Source: Terfezia claveryi
Lineage: Eukaryota; Ascomycota; Pezizomycetes; Pezizales; Pezizaceae
DNA length: 64,000 nucleotides
Assembly (NCBI GenBank): GCA_015179025.1
Contig: WHUX01000223.1
Span: forward strand, 1-64,000
Direction of reading: 5' to 3'
In this document: in pieces, positions 24,146-34,295 of the stretch
Layout of the letters: each line of letters begins with the position of its first letter
Numbering within the stretch: the first letter of the stretch is position 1
The notes under the pieces: model-generated
Databases searched by the model: none
What the model was told of the DNA's origin: nothing
The model's input: the letters and a program-made list of their open reading frames with translations, nothing else
Program-made: the position numbers and the translations under genes

Positions 24146-24950
24146 GTAGTCCTCTACACTTGGACAATCAACAATACTCATATAAATAACAAGCTCTATC
24201 CATATCTTGAGGTCCCTTATAGTTACTGACTTCCATGTTCACTTACTAGACCCCATAGCCTGAGTGCTCTGTTTAGAGGCTTGATATGTATTGGTGCTAT
24301 CACAAAGAACCTCCCAGATCTTTAAGTCAAAAAAGTAGCTAAAGCACTCAATTGGAGAGGTTAGCTGCTATGGAAGTAGTGATTTTGCACCATACTCGTA
24401 ACGCTCTAATAGTATGTACTCTTCCAGTAGTAATAGTGTGTATACTTCTGGTATTAATACATTCGAGTCTAAATCTGCTAAAGCCTTACATTTTTTTGCC
24501 TTTGGCTTTGAAGCTGCCTTTAGCTTCGGAGCTGCCTTTGGTTTCAGAGCTGCCTTTAGCTTTGGAGCTGCCTTTGACTTCAGAGCTGCCTTTGGCTTTG
24601 GGGAACATTTGCATTTTTTTGGAGGAGCCTTTGGCAATAGAGAAGCCTCTAGAGGACACTTGCATTTTGGAGGCATAGTTGTTTATAGATAAAGTATGTA
24701 TTTACAAAAACTAGCAATATGATCATAACATATCTACTTATATGTATATATGTCTTCATACATAATATCACGATATGTATTAATACATTCTTGATCAAAA
24801 TGTTGTACTATAATAATAGCCATCGAGACCTGTGCTGCCAACTGTTGGTGTTGTTATATTAGTGTTGTTACTGCTTCTGGCTTAGTTGCTACTATAATAC
24901 AATGTTTAAATTATCTTAGCGATCCATGGGATATCATATATAATATAGAG
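24146..24950 (-). repeat. Right arm of the palindrome, outer part
   Basis: Inverse of 7608-8446. It carries the transposase start (ATG at 24676, minus) with the same Lys/Ala/Pro repeat (24368-24676: 102 residues beginning MPPKCKCPLEASLL) and the flank to about 24950. Beyond that no similarity to the left flank is visible. Confidence 0.8.
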
Positions 24951-25384
24951 CTTTTAGCATATATAGTAAATAGATTTATTTACACATACAGATACATATA
25001 TACATCTATCTACATATACATTTGTTACACATCTATACATATTCTTTTTATATATTAAATGAATTGATCCTTGACTAGTTATATATCTGTTCATCTACTA
25101 CTTGTAATTTATACAATACTAGAACACAGAAAATTACGTAGCAACACAGGAGAATTTGGTGTGCCATGCCAAGGCACTATTACGAAGTTGTCCCCCATAC
25201 AAAAAATTAATAAATTGCGCCAGACCCTCTGCGAGGGGTAGTGCAACCAGACTAAAGTTCACCATCTGACGTAAATAGTCTGCTAGTATAGGGCCTCGCT
25301 TTGACACCTGCATTCTATGCATTTCCAAAAATGTAATTGACTCTGATAATATCTCTAGAACTAGCTAGCTAAACACGCGGCAAA
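24951..25384. other. Gene-free interval
   Basis: AT-rich with TACATATA runs near 24990-25050. An AACCAGACTA motif related to the nano-insert end lies at 25245-25254, without a visible target duplication. I see no gene. Confidence 0.5.
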
Positions 25385-25800
25385 CCCAAATTACTACCCA
25401 AATCAGTGCCATATCACCGTGCAAATCAGCTTGGAATCCACCGTGCAAATCGACCTAGAAATCAGCGTGCAGTTCGGCCTGGAATCCACCGTGCAAATCG
25501 ACCTAGCAATCAGTGTGCAAATCAGCCTGGAATCCACCGGCAAATCGATCTAGAAATCAGCGTGCAAATGAGCCTGGAATCCACCGGCAAATCGACCTAG
25601 AAATCAGCGTGCAAATCAGCCTGGAATCCACCGGCAAATCGATCTAGAAATCAGCGTGCAAATGAGCCTGGAATCCACCGGCAAATCGACCTAGAAATCA
25701 GCGTGCAAACCAGCCTCGAATCCACTGTGCAAATCGACCTAGAAATCCGCATGCAAATGAGCCTGGAACCTACCGTGCAAATCGACCTAGAAATCAGGAA
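25385..25800. repeat. Dimeric 24 + 24 bp minisatellite, about 8 units
   Basis: Units alternate two related 24-mers, AAATCGACCTAGAAATCAGC-GTGC and AAATCAGCCTGGAATCCACC-GTGC. Several middle units have lost two bases (CCGGC instead of CCGTGC). ORFs across it are artefacts of the unit. Confidence 0.9.
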
Positions 25801-25990
25801 ATGTATGGGACTCTTGAAGTGCGATTGTGTAGCTCTCAGGAGTGCGATTATGTATAGCCCTCAGAGTGTGATTGTGTGTAGTTAGTTATTAGAGTGCAAT
25901 TGTGTGTAGCTATTAGAGTGCGATCGTGTGTAGTTCTCAGAGTGCGATTGTGTGCAGCTATCAGACTGCGATTGTGTGTAGAGAGAACTC
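25801..25990. repeat. 24-28-bp minisatellite AGTGCGATTGTGTGTAG
   Basis: Seven units of roughly AGAGTGCGATTGTGTGTAGC-TCTC directly follow the previous minisatellite. The two repeat families share no unit sequence. Confidence 0.85.
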
Positions 25991-27002
25991 GTTAGGAACA
26001 GATTGAGAGGAAATATGGTGTGGGGAACGACGACTAGCCAGCTTATAAGGAAATAGGAAGAATGCACGCGCGATGTAGTTGGTAATGCACACAGGCAGAT
26101 CTGCACAGCTCAGCGTTGACAATGCTGGCAACGTCCATGACAAATTGACGTTGCAGAGCTGCTCTTTTGTGTAGATAAACATTTCAATATCCTATTGACG
26201 TTGACTATGATTCAATCTAGTTAACATATACAAACTAAAAAATCCAAAGACGCCTTGCTCTGATCTCAGCTCTGATCTCACTGATCTCAGCTCTGATACT
26301 AGCTCCGAACTCAGTAAATCTGGCCTCATATCTGGCCTCAGCAGCAATAAATTTTTCATCAAGCTTCGTTTGAAACAGTTCCTGCATTTTCCACATTGCT
26401 GCCAACTATAAAGTATCAATTAGTAACTTCAGAGTGTATATACAAACCTGAGGTAATACTAACGCCAGCAAAACCATATGCCACCATGTACCCTTGCTGC
26501 ATCCGGACGTATGAGTGAATTTCCCCTTTATCGGATAGCCAATGATTATACGACTGGGCGTTCTATGCCTACATATATGTTAGGATGTCACCTGTAAATC
26601 ACTCTTCATTGTATTGCACTTACCTGCGTATTCACTCGCCTTCGCGACAATTTCCCGCGGAGTCCAACATACCGATAGCCTTTGATAAAGTGGTTGAGCA
26701 TTGCAGACGAAGCGAGCAGAAACGAGACTGGAGAGAGAGTACGCAGACAGGATCGCTGGGATGGGAGAGAATGTATGTAGACAGGATCACTGGGAGAGAA
26801 TGAAAAGCAGTAAAAAAGGAAGGATGGAGGATTTATAAAGTTGTTTGCTATAAGGCGTTTGCTATAAAGGCGTTTGCATCGGCTGCCAAGCACTAAGTAA
26901 ACCAAGCCCGACAGGTTACATAAGCATGTGAGTCCTACGTGGGAAAAAATTCACACGCTTTCGTCCTTGGTCTGATCGAGACTCCTCTGATTGGTGCCAA
27001 CT

Positions 27003-27013
27003 TAGTCTGGTTA
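27003..27013 (+). mobile_element. Nano-insert TAGTCTGGTTA
   Basis: The 11-bp insert lies between GTGCCAACT (26994-27002) and GTGTCAACT (27014-27022), a 9-bp duplication with one transition. Confidence 0.5.
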
Positions 27014-27056
27014 GTGTCAACTGTGATGTGAAGGTTGTTCATTCTCTCAAACTACC

Positions 27057-27084
27057 TAGTCTGGCTTGCACTAGCCCCTCCCGC
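27057..27084 (+). mobile_element. Longer nano-insert candidate beginning TAGTCTGGCTTGCAC
   Basis: The segment starts TAGTCTGGCTTGCACTAG and runs through CCCCTCCC to the second copy of CAAACTA (the first is at 27048-27054). Its CTTGCACT...CCCCTCC body resembles the insert in the LINE RNase H at 51612. Duplication borders are imperfect, so this one is tentative. Confidence 0.35.
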
Positions 27085-27784
27085 AAACTAAACCAGACTA
27101 CTCGTATACATATAACAAACATACAAACGGATATGCCAAGGCTAGGGGCATGGTTGCATACCGCATATGGTTGCATACCGTGTGCCAACCAGACTAAGCT
27201 CTTACCGGTACCCATCGACTGACGGACCGGGAAACGGAGGATAGGCTAGATATCTTGGCATGCCGGATAAATGAGGACTTTGTGACATAGACTTGATAGA
27301 GAGACATCGACGTACGAACTTCACAGGAAAGAACTTCTTCTGAGCTGGTGCTCACAGACTTAACGTTACGTAGGTAACACTTGACAAAGCTTACTATTGT
27401 AAAGCTTACTATTGTTTCTGACGATGAGACACTTGGAGTAAACGCTCAAACAATACGAGATCTGACGCACCTTAGCAATACTCTGTTGTCTTTCTACCGT
27501 TAGTTGAGAGTGTGAGGTGTCTTTCTTTCGTTAGGTACATTTCTCCAGCATCTAATATCTCTGGTCTCTAGCTCATCTCTAGTCTACAATTTCCCATTCC
27601 GGCACACAACCCCCTCATTCCTCCTTCGGTCCATTCCGATCCCCACACCGCTCTGCTCTGGCAACCTAGGTTTTAGGATTATCGGTAAATTCACGTTTGG
27701 GTTGTGTAATTTAATACTGATTAGTTAGCAGGTTTACAATGGGTGAAGAAACGAAAGTTTCCTTGGAAGACATCCTACTCGTCA

Positions 27785-28489
27785 ATGAAATCTAGAAAAG
27801 ATATAGAAAAGAGGATAGGGATCACGACCCTAGATCTCTATGAGACGGCAATAGCGATCAAGGAAATGTTAGCATTGGCAGGATATAGCCTCGACGAGAA
27901 GGGTTTAGAAGCGATTAGTACGATCAAGCATGAAGTATACAAGGAACTTGCGAGATATCAAAGGGTCGGGGGTCATGGAACTCTTGTGGAAGCGAATGCT
28001 AGTGATCTCGCTTTGCTCACCATCGTTCCGATTATCGACGAGTTCAAGCAAAAAACTGGCCGCCGTTCTGTGCGATTATTCCGAGAAAAGCAGATCATAT
28101 CTGTGGATGGTGAGACCGGTGGGTATGAGGAATTTGTTGTTATTGATGGGATCCAGGTTATGGAGGAAAAATATATCTTGATTATTGAGGCAAAGAGGGA
28201 ATCACTAGGTGCCGCCATGGGTCAGTGTCTATTGGCGATGAAGGACATGGGTGACAGCAATAACGGAGGTGTTGTGTATGGGTTTGTGACCACCGGTGAT
28301 AGTTGGAGGATGTTACGTTATGATGTTAGTGAGGGAAAATTCCTGGTGACAAACAAGATTGAGGCAGTATTTGATACGATGGGAAGGGACGAAGAGGGAT
28401 GGATGAGCTCGTACTCAGTTATAGTGGATTGTGTCTATGCGGCATTGAGTGATGGAGGGATTGTAAAGAAGGATCTGGTCACCGAGTGA
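27785..28489 (+). CDS. PD-(D/E)XK nuclease-fold protein, function unknown
   Basis: From the in-frame ATG at 27785 the protein is 234 residues. The helical N-terminal half (LDLYETAIAIKEMLALAGYS) is followed by a nuclease-like core: IDGIQVMEEKYILIIEAKRE, in which an Asp precedes the E-x-K pair, then GAAMGQCLLAMKDM (the Gln helix often seen in this fold) and VVYGFVTTGDSWRMLRYD. The order fits the PD-(D/E)XK superfamily, as in some Crinkler-type or fungal accessory proteins. An overlapping short frame opens at ATG 27739 (MGEETKVSLEDILLVNEI) and stops just past the chosen start; either it is an upstream ORF or a one-base shift has separated the true N-terminus. No signal peptide or membrane segment. 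A LINE fragment follows 150 bp downstream. Confidence 0.6.
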   Translation: MKSRKDIEKRIGITTLDLYETAIAIKEMLALAGYSLDEKGLEAISTIKHEVYKELARYQRVGGHGTLVEANASDLALLTIVPIIDEFKQKTGRRSVRLFREKQIISVDGETGGYEEFVVIDGIQVMEEKYILIIEAKRESLGAAMGQCLLAMKDMGDSNNGGVVYGFVTTGDSWRMLRYDVSEGKFLVTNKIEAVFDTMGRDEEGWMSSYSVIVDCVYAALSDGGIVKKDLVTE

Positions 28490-28637
28490 TGAGGTATAGG
28501 TATTTCACGATTGTTTCGTTTAATTTTTTTTGAGGGGGAGTGGAAATACTAGGGATTGTTTTATGTTGTTTTGCCCTCCCGGAGATTCATTTATGTCTCA
28601 TGGGGGTGTCAGGGGGCGCAGAGTATGGGAGTATTTG

Positions 28638-28747
28638 TAGTGGATGTAATAGAATAAATGATAGGGAATCAAATGGCATCAGGAATTCCCAGTGGGGAAT
28701 TAGCCCCACAAGCTGGAGAAATCTACACACAGGGATGATTAGGGCCT
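28638..28747 (+). pseudogene. LINE ORF2 fragment
   Basis: About 110 bp match the intact LINE at 40096-40170: the frame reads GIRNSQWGISPTSWRNLHTGMIRA against GIGNSQWGISPMSWRNLYTGMIRA over its core. It is an internal piece with neither element end, so it may come from a rearrangement rather than a fresh insertion. Confidence 0.8.
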
Positions 28748-28749
28748 TT

Positions 28750-29780
28750 CCAACAAGTACCCCCTGAGATCCCTACACACCTCTGGAACTGTATGTTCGC
28801 ATAACGCTGTGGATCATGTGCTAACGCCAATTTAGGAAATTGTAGACATGCAAAATGGGCAGAAATGATTGAGCACGAACTCCTCGCCATGGAAGAAAGC
28901 ATGAAACATTCGTATATGATGATGAGCGGCTCATGCAAGAGGACACAAAGCCAGTGCCTTCGACTGCATAATATGTACTATTGAGTGTGTGGTCTATTAC
29001 CTCCGGTTGGGGGAACGGCAGCAAAAGGATTGCGTCATGGGCCAGACTTGGGATACGGCGTTTCACTTTGGATCCTGTTTTCGGTACTTTGCCAACCTCC
29101 GATCCCTCGCGCTTCATACCTGTGGGGCACTGATTTGGAATCAAATGCCTTGCAATGTATACTTCTACTTCGTTTATCTTTTTTTCTTAATGCAAGTTTA
29201 TGAAGCCATGAGGGTGGTGTGGTTATGGTGAATAAAACAACAGCGGATGAGAGAATTGCTTATTGTATTCTCGCCTACAGATACTAACATATATTGTATA
29301 TATATGTACGTAATGTATTAACAACGTATCATACCTATATATATATTAAATATACATTAAGCTATATTGTTTGTACGTATGCAATTACTCCAGACCAGAA
29401 CTCCAGGCCAGAGCCAAGACTGCCTGCAACAACCACAAAGAATTCATCCAACAATTGTATGTAGGTACATCCCTCCATGGCAAACTGTCGGACCCCATAC
29501 ATTGATCCCCAGCACCTCAGATATGGGCATGAGGCTCATGCTATCACAGGGACCCAGAGTACACACACTCCGCAGCTCCTGATCAATATACCTTCTCCCC
29601 TCCAGAAAAGTGGTTTACTGGCTCTGTGTGGAGGATATACCCTTGCCTTGTTGCTGTAAGATTACGAGGTTATGCAGCGAAGGAATCGTGAAGAGAATTT
29701 GTTCGTGTATATTCAAAGAGGAGAAATATCTAGATATCGCTATAGGCTTATTGCTATGGTCCTAGTGCTCTACCTCCCTA
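28750..29780. other. Gene-free interval
   Basis: It includes a TA-rich stretch with ATATATGTACG at 29285-29355. No coding frame with recognisable content. Confidence 0.5.
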
Positions 29781-29879
29781 ATACATGAACGCAGTCTTTT
29801 GCTGCTTATATAGACGGTCCAATCCATCACTTTCCTTCCTGGGAATCCTTGCTAATGTTGCTTTGCCATCTCTTTCCTG

Positions 29880-31135
29880 TTCAGGCTTAGGGCGAACGGC
29901 GAGAGTATTTCCCACAGTTGCTGCTCAAGTCCCTGTACACAGTGTTCCGCCTCTACCCCTCCCACGAAGATGTCCTGCAGCACCTTCGACGTCTTAAATG
30001 ACCCACAAGCATCATCCAACGGAGCCATCACCTCCCCAATTCCATACCCTCGCCCCCCTCCACAACCCCCTTCTATCCCAGATATACCCCCACTCAATGT
30101 CCTTCTCCCGAACCCTTCCCACCATGCAGATCTAGCACTGTTGGTTTCCGCAATATGTGAGGTCATGAGGGGAAATCTCAAGAAGACGTGGGACTGTATG
30201 CCTAATGGTGTTGTCACCCCTCCGCCGGTGCCGGCGCAGGCAGAAGGAAGCGAGCTTGAGCTTGAGTGAGAAGAGAGGGTCTACATCTCCCGTAAATCAA
30301 CACCAGTATCAAGTAAGACTGGGGAAGTTGTTGCATCTTCATCCCCCACAGAAGAAGACGATCTGGTCGTCTGGGACAAGGGCGATTCAATAGCCGAGAG
30401 ACCCAAAGACTTCCCTCCGCCTCCAGCGCCAGGGGATGTCAAGCGGAGAGATACAAGACAATCAAGTGTATCCCAAGCTAGCGGAAGTGTGGCCTCCACA
30501 GAGCAGAAACTACAGTTGAGCAAAATCGCCTACCGCGAACGTGCGCAGAAGCGGCTACGGGTCCCTGCATTTGATGGAGAGGCTACAGAGGAGGGTTTTT
30601 GAGGTTGTGAATTCCCGGGATTCCCCCACTTCCTTCAGAGGGGCAAACAGGAGCCCACTGCCTACAACAGTACCAGCAGTTCCAGTAGATGGGGAGGTAA
30701 AACTCAGTGAATCCGAGGCAGCAGATCTTAAACTCCTGCAGTCGCTATACCCCCCTATTGACCCACCTACTCTACTCCTCAACCTCCCATTCGAAACAAG
30801 AGAGAAGATACTACATTCTCTCCTGCTCCTCCTCATATCCCTAGAACATTACGATGCTCGTTCCAGAGTCCTCCTCCACTTCCTTTCCAGCTCTCTCTCG
30901 CTCTCCCCGTCGTCCCTCCTCGCACTAGAATCCACGACCGCAGTCACCCTCATCAGCGCCGCGCGCATCTCCGCTGCAGCCGAATCCCAAAAAGCAATCG
31001 AAGCAAATAAAATTGCTAAACGTTGGAAAGTCGGATTAGCATCTGTCGCTGGAGCAGCAGTGATAGGCCTCACAGAGGCCTAGCCGTGCCGTTTGTTGCG
31101 CTGGCATAGGTGGGTTACTGTCAGGAATTGGACTT
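29880..31135 (+). pseudogene. DUF726 (TMCO4/Mil1-like) gene, disrupted
   Basis: Readable pieces follow one another in changing frames: LLKSLYTVFRLYPSHEDVLQHLRRL (29920-29995), LALLVSAICEVMRGNLKKTWD (about 30130-30200), then after a TGA at 30267-30269 the same frame goes on with SSSPTEEDDLVVWDKGDS. A shift near 30590 leads to RLQRRVFEVVN, then to a long helical part (30700-31080) ending KRWKVGLASVAGAAVIGLT. That last block is the start of the glycine-rich membrane core of DUF726 proteins. A further shift leads to GLAVPFVALA and GGLLSGIGLG (31080-31133), after which similarity is lost. At least three shifts and one stop, and the hydrolase-like C-terminal part is missing, so I call it a pseudogene. 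Confidence 0.6.
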
Positions 31136-31870
31136 GGATCTTATTATTGACCCCTATGCGCCCAACGGCGTGCACGACACCTACATCCTGCCACCTCAGC
31201 TCCTTAACCAGCCTCTCCCCTAACCTCACCGTCCAAGCATTCATATCCATACTAGCATTAACCTTCTCCCCAGCCCTCGGGGTAAAAACATCTATTCTCC
31301 TCGCTCCAAATTTCAGCATCGCACCATCACCACTCCCTGCCAACAACTCCTTCAAATATGGCATGAGAAAAAGGCTGGGGGTATTATCTACGTGTCTAAA
31401 ATTGTCGTATGACAATATCCGGGTAACAGTCAGCATAAAAGTAGGCAAGAACTGTACACGCGATCAAAAGACCAGCACGCATCTACAAAATATATACTTT
31501 AGAAATGGTGTGAATTAACGATGCCATGTTGATGCCACCATCAACCACTAATATATGAAAGGACATGTGACAACACTACCAACCTACCCGATGTGGTCAT
31601 TAGATAGTTGACAGGATCCGTAAGGTTAAAACCTTCGGATCCACCATGATCTCTTCTCTCTTCTATACACATCATGAATATATTGACAGGATCATCACAC
31701 TTCAGACCTTCTAATATACCTATATGTTTGTCAATATGTCACTTAGTCTAACTCCCTAAGGTTACCCTGAAATGACACTCTCGCTAAAGTTTGTCAGGGC
31801 ACCCAGATAACGGGGGCTGGAGCTAATCTAATCAATCCTTCCTCTCTCTAATTAATGCGTCCTCTCAATT
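31136..31870. other. Gene-free interval
   Basis: Both strands of 31093-31520 are open for over 100 codons (GGARRIDVF-like on minus, LTSLSPNLT on plus) but I recognise neither. The rest is AT-rich and contains one strong hairpin, listed separately. Confidence 0.4.
31614..31642. other. Perfect-stem hairpin GGATCCG-AAGGTT
   Basis: GGATCCG, a one-base bulge and AAGGTT pair with AACCTT and CGGATCC across a two-base loop. A GACAGGATC motif recurs at about 31685. No function assigned. Confidence 0.7.
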
Positions 31871-31873
31871 ATA

Positions 31874-32021
31874 GGCAAGGAAGTCAAGTATGCTATAAGT
31901 GTGGAAACTGCCCAACTTGCAAGGCACAAGACCAGTTGGAACTATTTATAGCTCAGAACTTAGCTGATGATAGTGATCAAGAAAGTATAGCAAATGAGAG
32001 GGAGGAAGATGATATAGAATA
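31874..32021 (+). pseudogene. Cysteine-rich, acidic tail fragment
   Basis: A frame of about 50 residues reads QVCYKCGNCPTCKAQDQ, then an acidic end (DDSDQESIANEREEDDIE) and stop. The CX2CX2CX2C cluster resembles a small zinc-binding motif at the C-terminus of some transposon helicases or transposases, but I cannot name the family. No start or upstream domain is visible. Confidence 0.3.
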
Positions 32022-32505
32022 AGAAAATCCAGTGGAAGACTTAGAGGAAATACATATAGAATTATACAAGAAATCTTAAAGAAATATAAGCAACAAAGTA
32101 TAACGAAAATTCACAAACAGATCCGGTGGCATAGTCTGGTTGGCACCTAACGGGGGTCTGGAACAAAACCAATTTTTTTTGGCTCGTTGCAATGCAATGC
32201 ACAACCTAAATCAACATCACCAATACATCACTACATTCATCTACACATTCAACTGCTTTGTGACCTGTAACAATCACATTTCGCACTGGTGGAAAACAAT
32301 GTCTTCTTCAATTAACCCAGCAGATGATCCGAATTTCAACCCAGTCACTGAGAAAGTGAAAGGTGGGGACAAAAGCACAAGAACTCATGAATGCTGATGA
32401 TGAGCGTTGATATGTCTAGTAAAGAGTAGTGTAAGTTCTTAAGTTTATTCATAGGTGTTCCTTTAGTACTAGCATTTCTTCTATACTTCCTTTATCCACT
32501 TTGGG
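32022..32505. other. Gene-free interval
   Basis: It holds a TAGTCTGGTTGGCACC motif at 32132-32147 without a clear flanking duplication. Nothing else recognisable. Confidence 0.4.
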
Positions 32506-33396
32506 TTACTGTTGTAGATACTTTACCAGAATAGGGCAAAGGGTACCTAACAAGCCGAATAAGTGGCAAAGAAGAGGTTTATAGAGCTCAATGACAATGA
32601 GTAAAACAAGAGGTTTAACCGGTTCATTGAGCAAAGAAGAGGTTTTCCTGCAAAGAAGAGGTTTACCAGCAAAGAAGAGGTTTTCCTGCAAAGAAGAGGA
32701 CCCGGCAATGATAACAAGGTGTGCCCGCAACTCAAGACTTTGTTCCTTCATCAGTTGCTGCACATAAGTGCTCTTGATATAATCCCTTAGCTGCGGGCCC
32801 TCGTTTTCCATAACCCATGATCGAATTGTTCCTTCATGGTACTTGTCCCAATGGCCGAATCTAAGCTCAAGAATTTGGGGAAGAGTGTAGTCGCGCAGGA
32901 TGTCTGCTTTAGCGAGAACTGCATTTCCGCTGCTGCCAACTGGTACATTCAGGTACTGAATTTGATAGAACTTCCGTTCAGTAACTATCAGCCGTCCGGG
33001 AACCTGGAAGACAAGATCGATACGGCCCTTTGTTTGGTCTGGCTGCACGAGACGTTGGATATTGTCTAGCTAGTGAGTAATGGATTACCTTTATCACTTT
33101 GAATTCTGCGTGTGGAACAAGAGAATGGTTTCGCAGGAGGCAGAAATAGAAGCTATCCCGATGGTTTGCCCGGTGGTGATGTCCGGTTGCATCATCAATT
33201 CTCGATAACAACCTAACGTTCGATCAAGTTCTCCATAGTTAACGAGACGCTGAAGTGCTTCTATGAGAGAGTTACGCAGATTATACTTGTGGAGAACTGC
33301 GAGAGCGATTCGATTTGCGGCAACACGATTTGGTATCTTGTCGACTTTTCCGGGTGAAACGTAAGACCGCCATAGTAGACGATTAGTGAATGCCAC
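32506..33396 (-). pseudogene. Second PD-(D/E)XK nuclease-like gene or relic
   Basis: Two minus frames, 33396-33094 (start MAFTNRLLWRSYVSPGKVD) and 33048-32506, appear to be parts of one gene. The second contains GRIDLVFQVPGRLIVTERKF, where an Asp followed by E-R-K fits the PD-(D/E)XK active site, then a long helical part (ILELRFGHWDKYHEGTIRSW, LRDYIKSTYVQQL) and LVIIAGS. It resembles fungal AAA-ATPase-like/PD-(D/E)XK accessory proteins that expand near transposons. After LVIIAGS a 20-bp minisatellite (32563-32700) replaces the expected C-terminus. The gap between frames (33049-33093) is either a small intron or a break; the TAGCTAG there ends one frame. Confidence 0.5.
32563..32700. repeat. 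GCAAAGAAGAGGTTT minisatellite
   Basis: Five copies of GCAAAGAAGAGGTTT with 5-base spacers (TCCT(G), ACCA), plus a diverged copy at 32617. It lies inside the 3' part of the nuclease-like frame. Confidence 0.8.
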
Positions 33397-33654
33397 GAAG
33401 TATGATTTTCCTCGTTACTCTAGAAGAGATTTAAGTTAGCACAAATGGGAACTGGGGCTAAGACATTAACATACTAAGTCCCTTTATAAGTAACTACTGT
33501 GCCACTTCCAGCATGGCTTGTTGAAATAGAACTCATAAATAAAAGATATAAGATATGATCCATAACAATTGGAGCTTTCTTGAATTCAGGCAGACTCGCA
33601 AGTTAAATAGATGGAGATATTTGCTCGTCTAACGAAGGATATACTTGTTGCTAA

Positions 33655-33737
33655 TCGAGGTGGTTCTGTGAGTGGAGGTGGTTCTGTGAGCGGAGGTGAT
33701 TCTGTGAGCGGAGGTGGTTCTGTAACCAGAGATTAGG
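33655..33737. repeat. 18-bp repeat GGAGGTGGTTCTGTGAGC, four units
   Basis: Four near-identical 18-mers starting with GAGGTGGTTCTGTGAGTG. It would encode a Gly/Ser repeat, but no longer frame contains it. Confidence 0.8.
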
Positions 33738-33739
33738 CT

Positions 33740-34290
33740 AGCAAGTTTGTGAGATTGCAGAGCTTAGTTCGACATGTTATTCCTACTTGTTTTGCCTCTA
33801 TATTTGTCTCTTCTCTATTACATGATCTTCATCCTCCTACGCAGATAGGTCTTTATATATACTTGACCCATCTGCTATTACAATATCCTCACTATCTCCT
33901 GCCCCTTTCTTCTCATACCTATCTCTGTCTGAACCCCTATAGTGGCTTCAGGACACTATTAAAATCTTTTCTGATGCTTCTGCCAGGGCGAGCTTGATTT
34001 AATGCATCCAAATCAGACTTCAAACATGGGGCTACTCCGAAATTTTTGTCTGCAGCACTGCATGTCAAGGGCTCACCTCAGCTGCCATACTATTTTTGGT
34101 CTGGTTACAATTTTAGATCGAGACTCTACTACATCAACAGTGAGACTACCAAGATAGGACTAGCTTAATAACAAAAAGGGTAAGACTGGGAGATACCAGA
34201 AAAGGTATGGGCCAAAAAAGGACTACCTGTGTGATTTCTCAAAAAGGCAACCATCCAATGCTACCGAAACAAGAAGTCAAAAATTCTAAA
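33740..34290. other. Gene-free interval
   Basis: I see nothing beyond an open 82-codon frame at 33749-33997 without recognisable content. Confidence 0.4.
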
Positions 34291-34295
34291 AACCC

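Larger units (their letters stand above)
7608..24950. repeat. Giant imperfect palindrome with piggyBac-type arms
   Basis: Sequence from 7608 to 12358 is repeated in inverted orientation from 13100 to 17541 and onward from 24146 to about 24950. The interruption at 17542-24145 is exactly one chromovirus. Arms match feature by feature: transposase start (7872 / 24676), CCAGCA-type tract (8540 / 17450), DDE region (8830-9130 / 17110-16960), transposase stop (9852 / 15735), C-rich / G-rich tract (10085 / 15470), T-run / A-run (10785 / 14870), 80-bp repeats (11500 / 13960), CTCTAA repeats (11890 / 13510), and a final ATGCTTTG-containing block (12325 / 13140). The centre is an AT-rich minisatellite. 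Differences between arms are mostly transitions plus tract-length changes. Outer ends are estimated to within about 30 bp. Confidence 0.85.
25991..27738. other. Gene-free interval with short insertions
   Basis: It holds a short GATCTCAGCTCT repeat (26256-26310), a duplicated GGCGTTTGCTATAA stretch near 26845-26875, and a cluster of TAGTCTGG-type motifs at 26994-27200. The 5' region of the next gene starts after about 27480. No convincing coding frame. Confidence 0.5.

Noticed and set aside
25243..25256. GTGCAACCAGACTA as a further insertion
   Set aside because: No direct repeat on its two sides.
31080..31448. Minus-strand 122-codon ORF as a gene
   Set aside because: Overlaps the DUF726 pseudogene end and an open plus frame; no recognisable domain.
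32132..32147. TAGTCTGGTTGGCACC as a further insertion
   Set aside because: The motif is there but no flanking duplication is visible; kept only as a motif occurrence.
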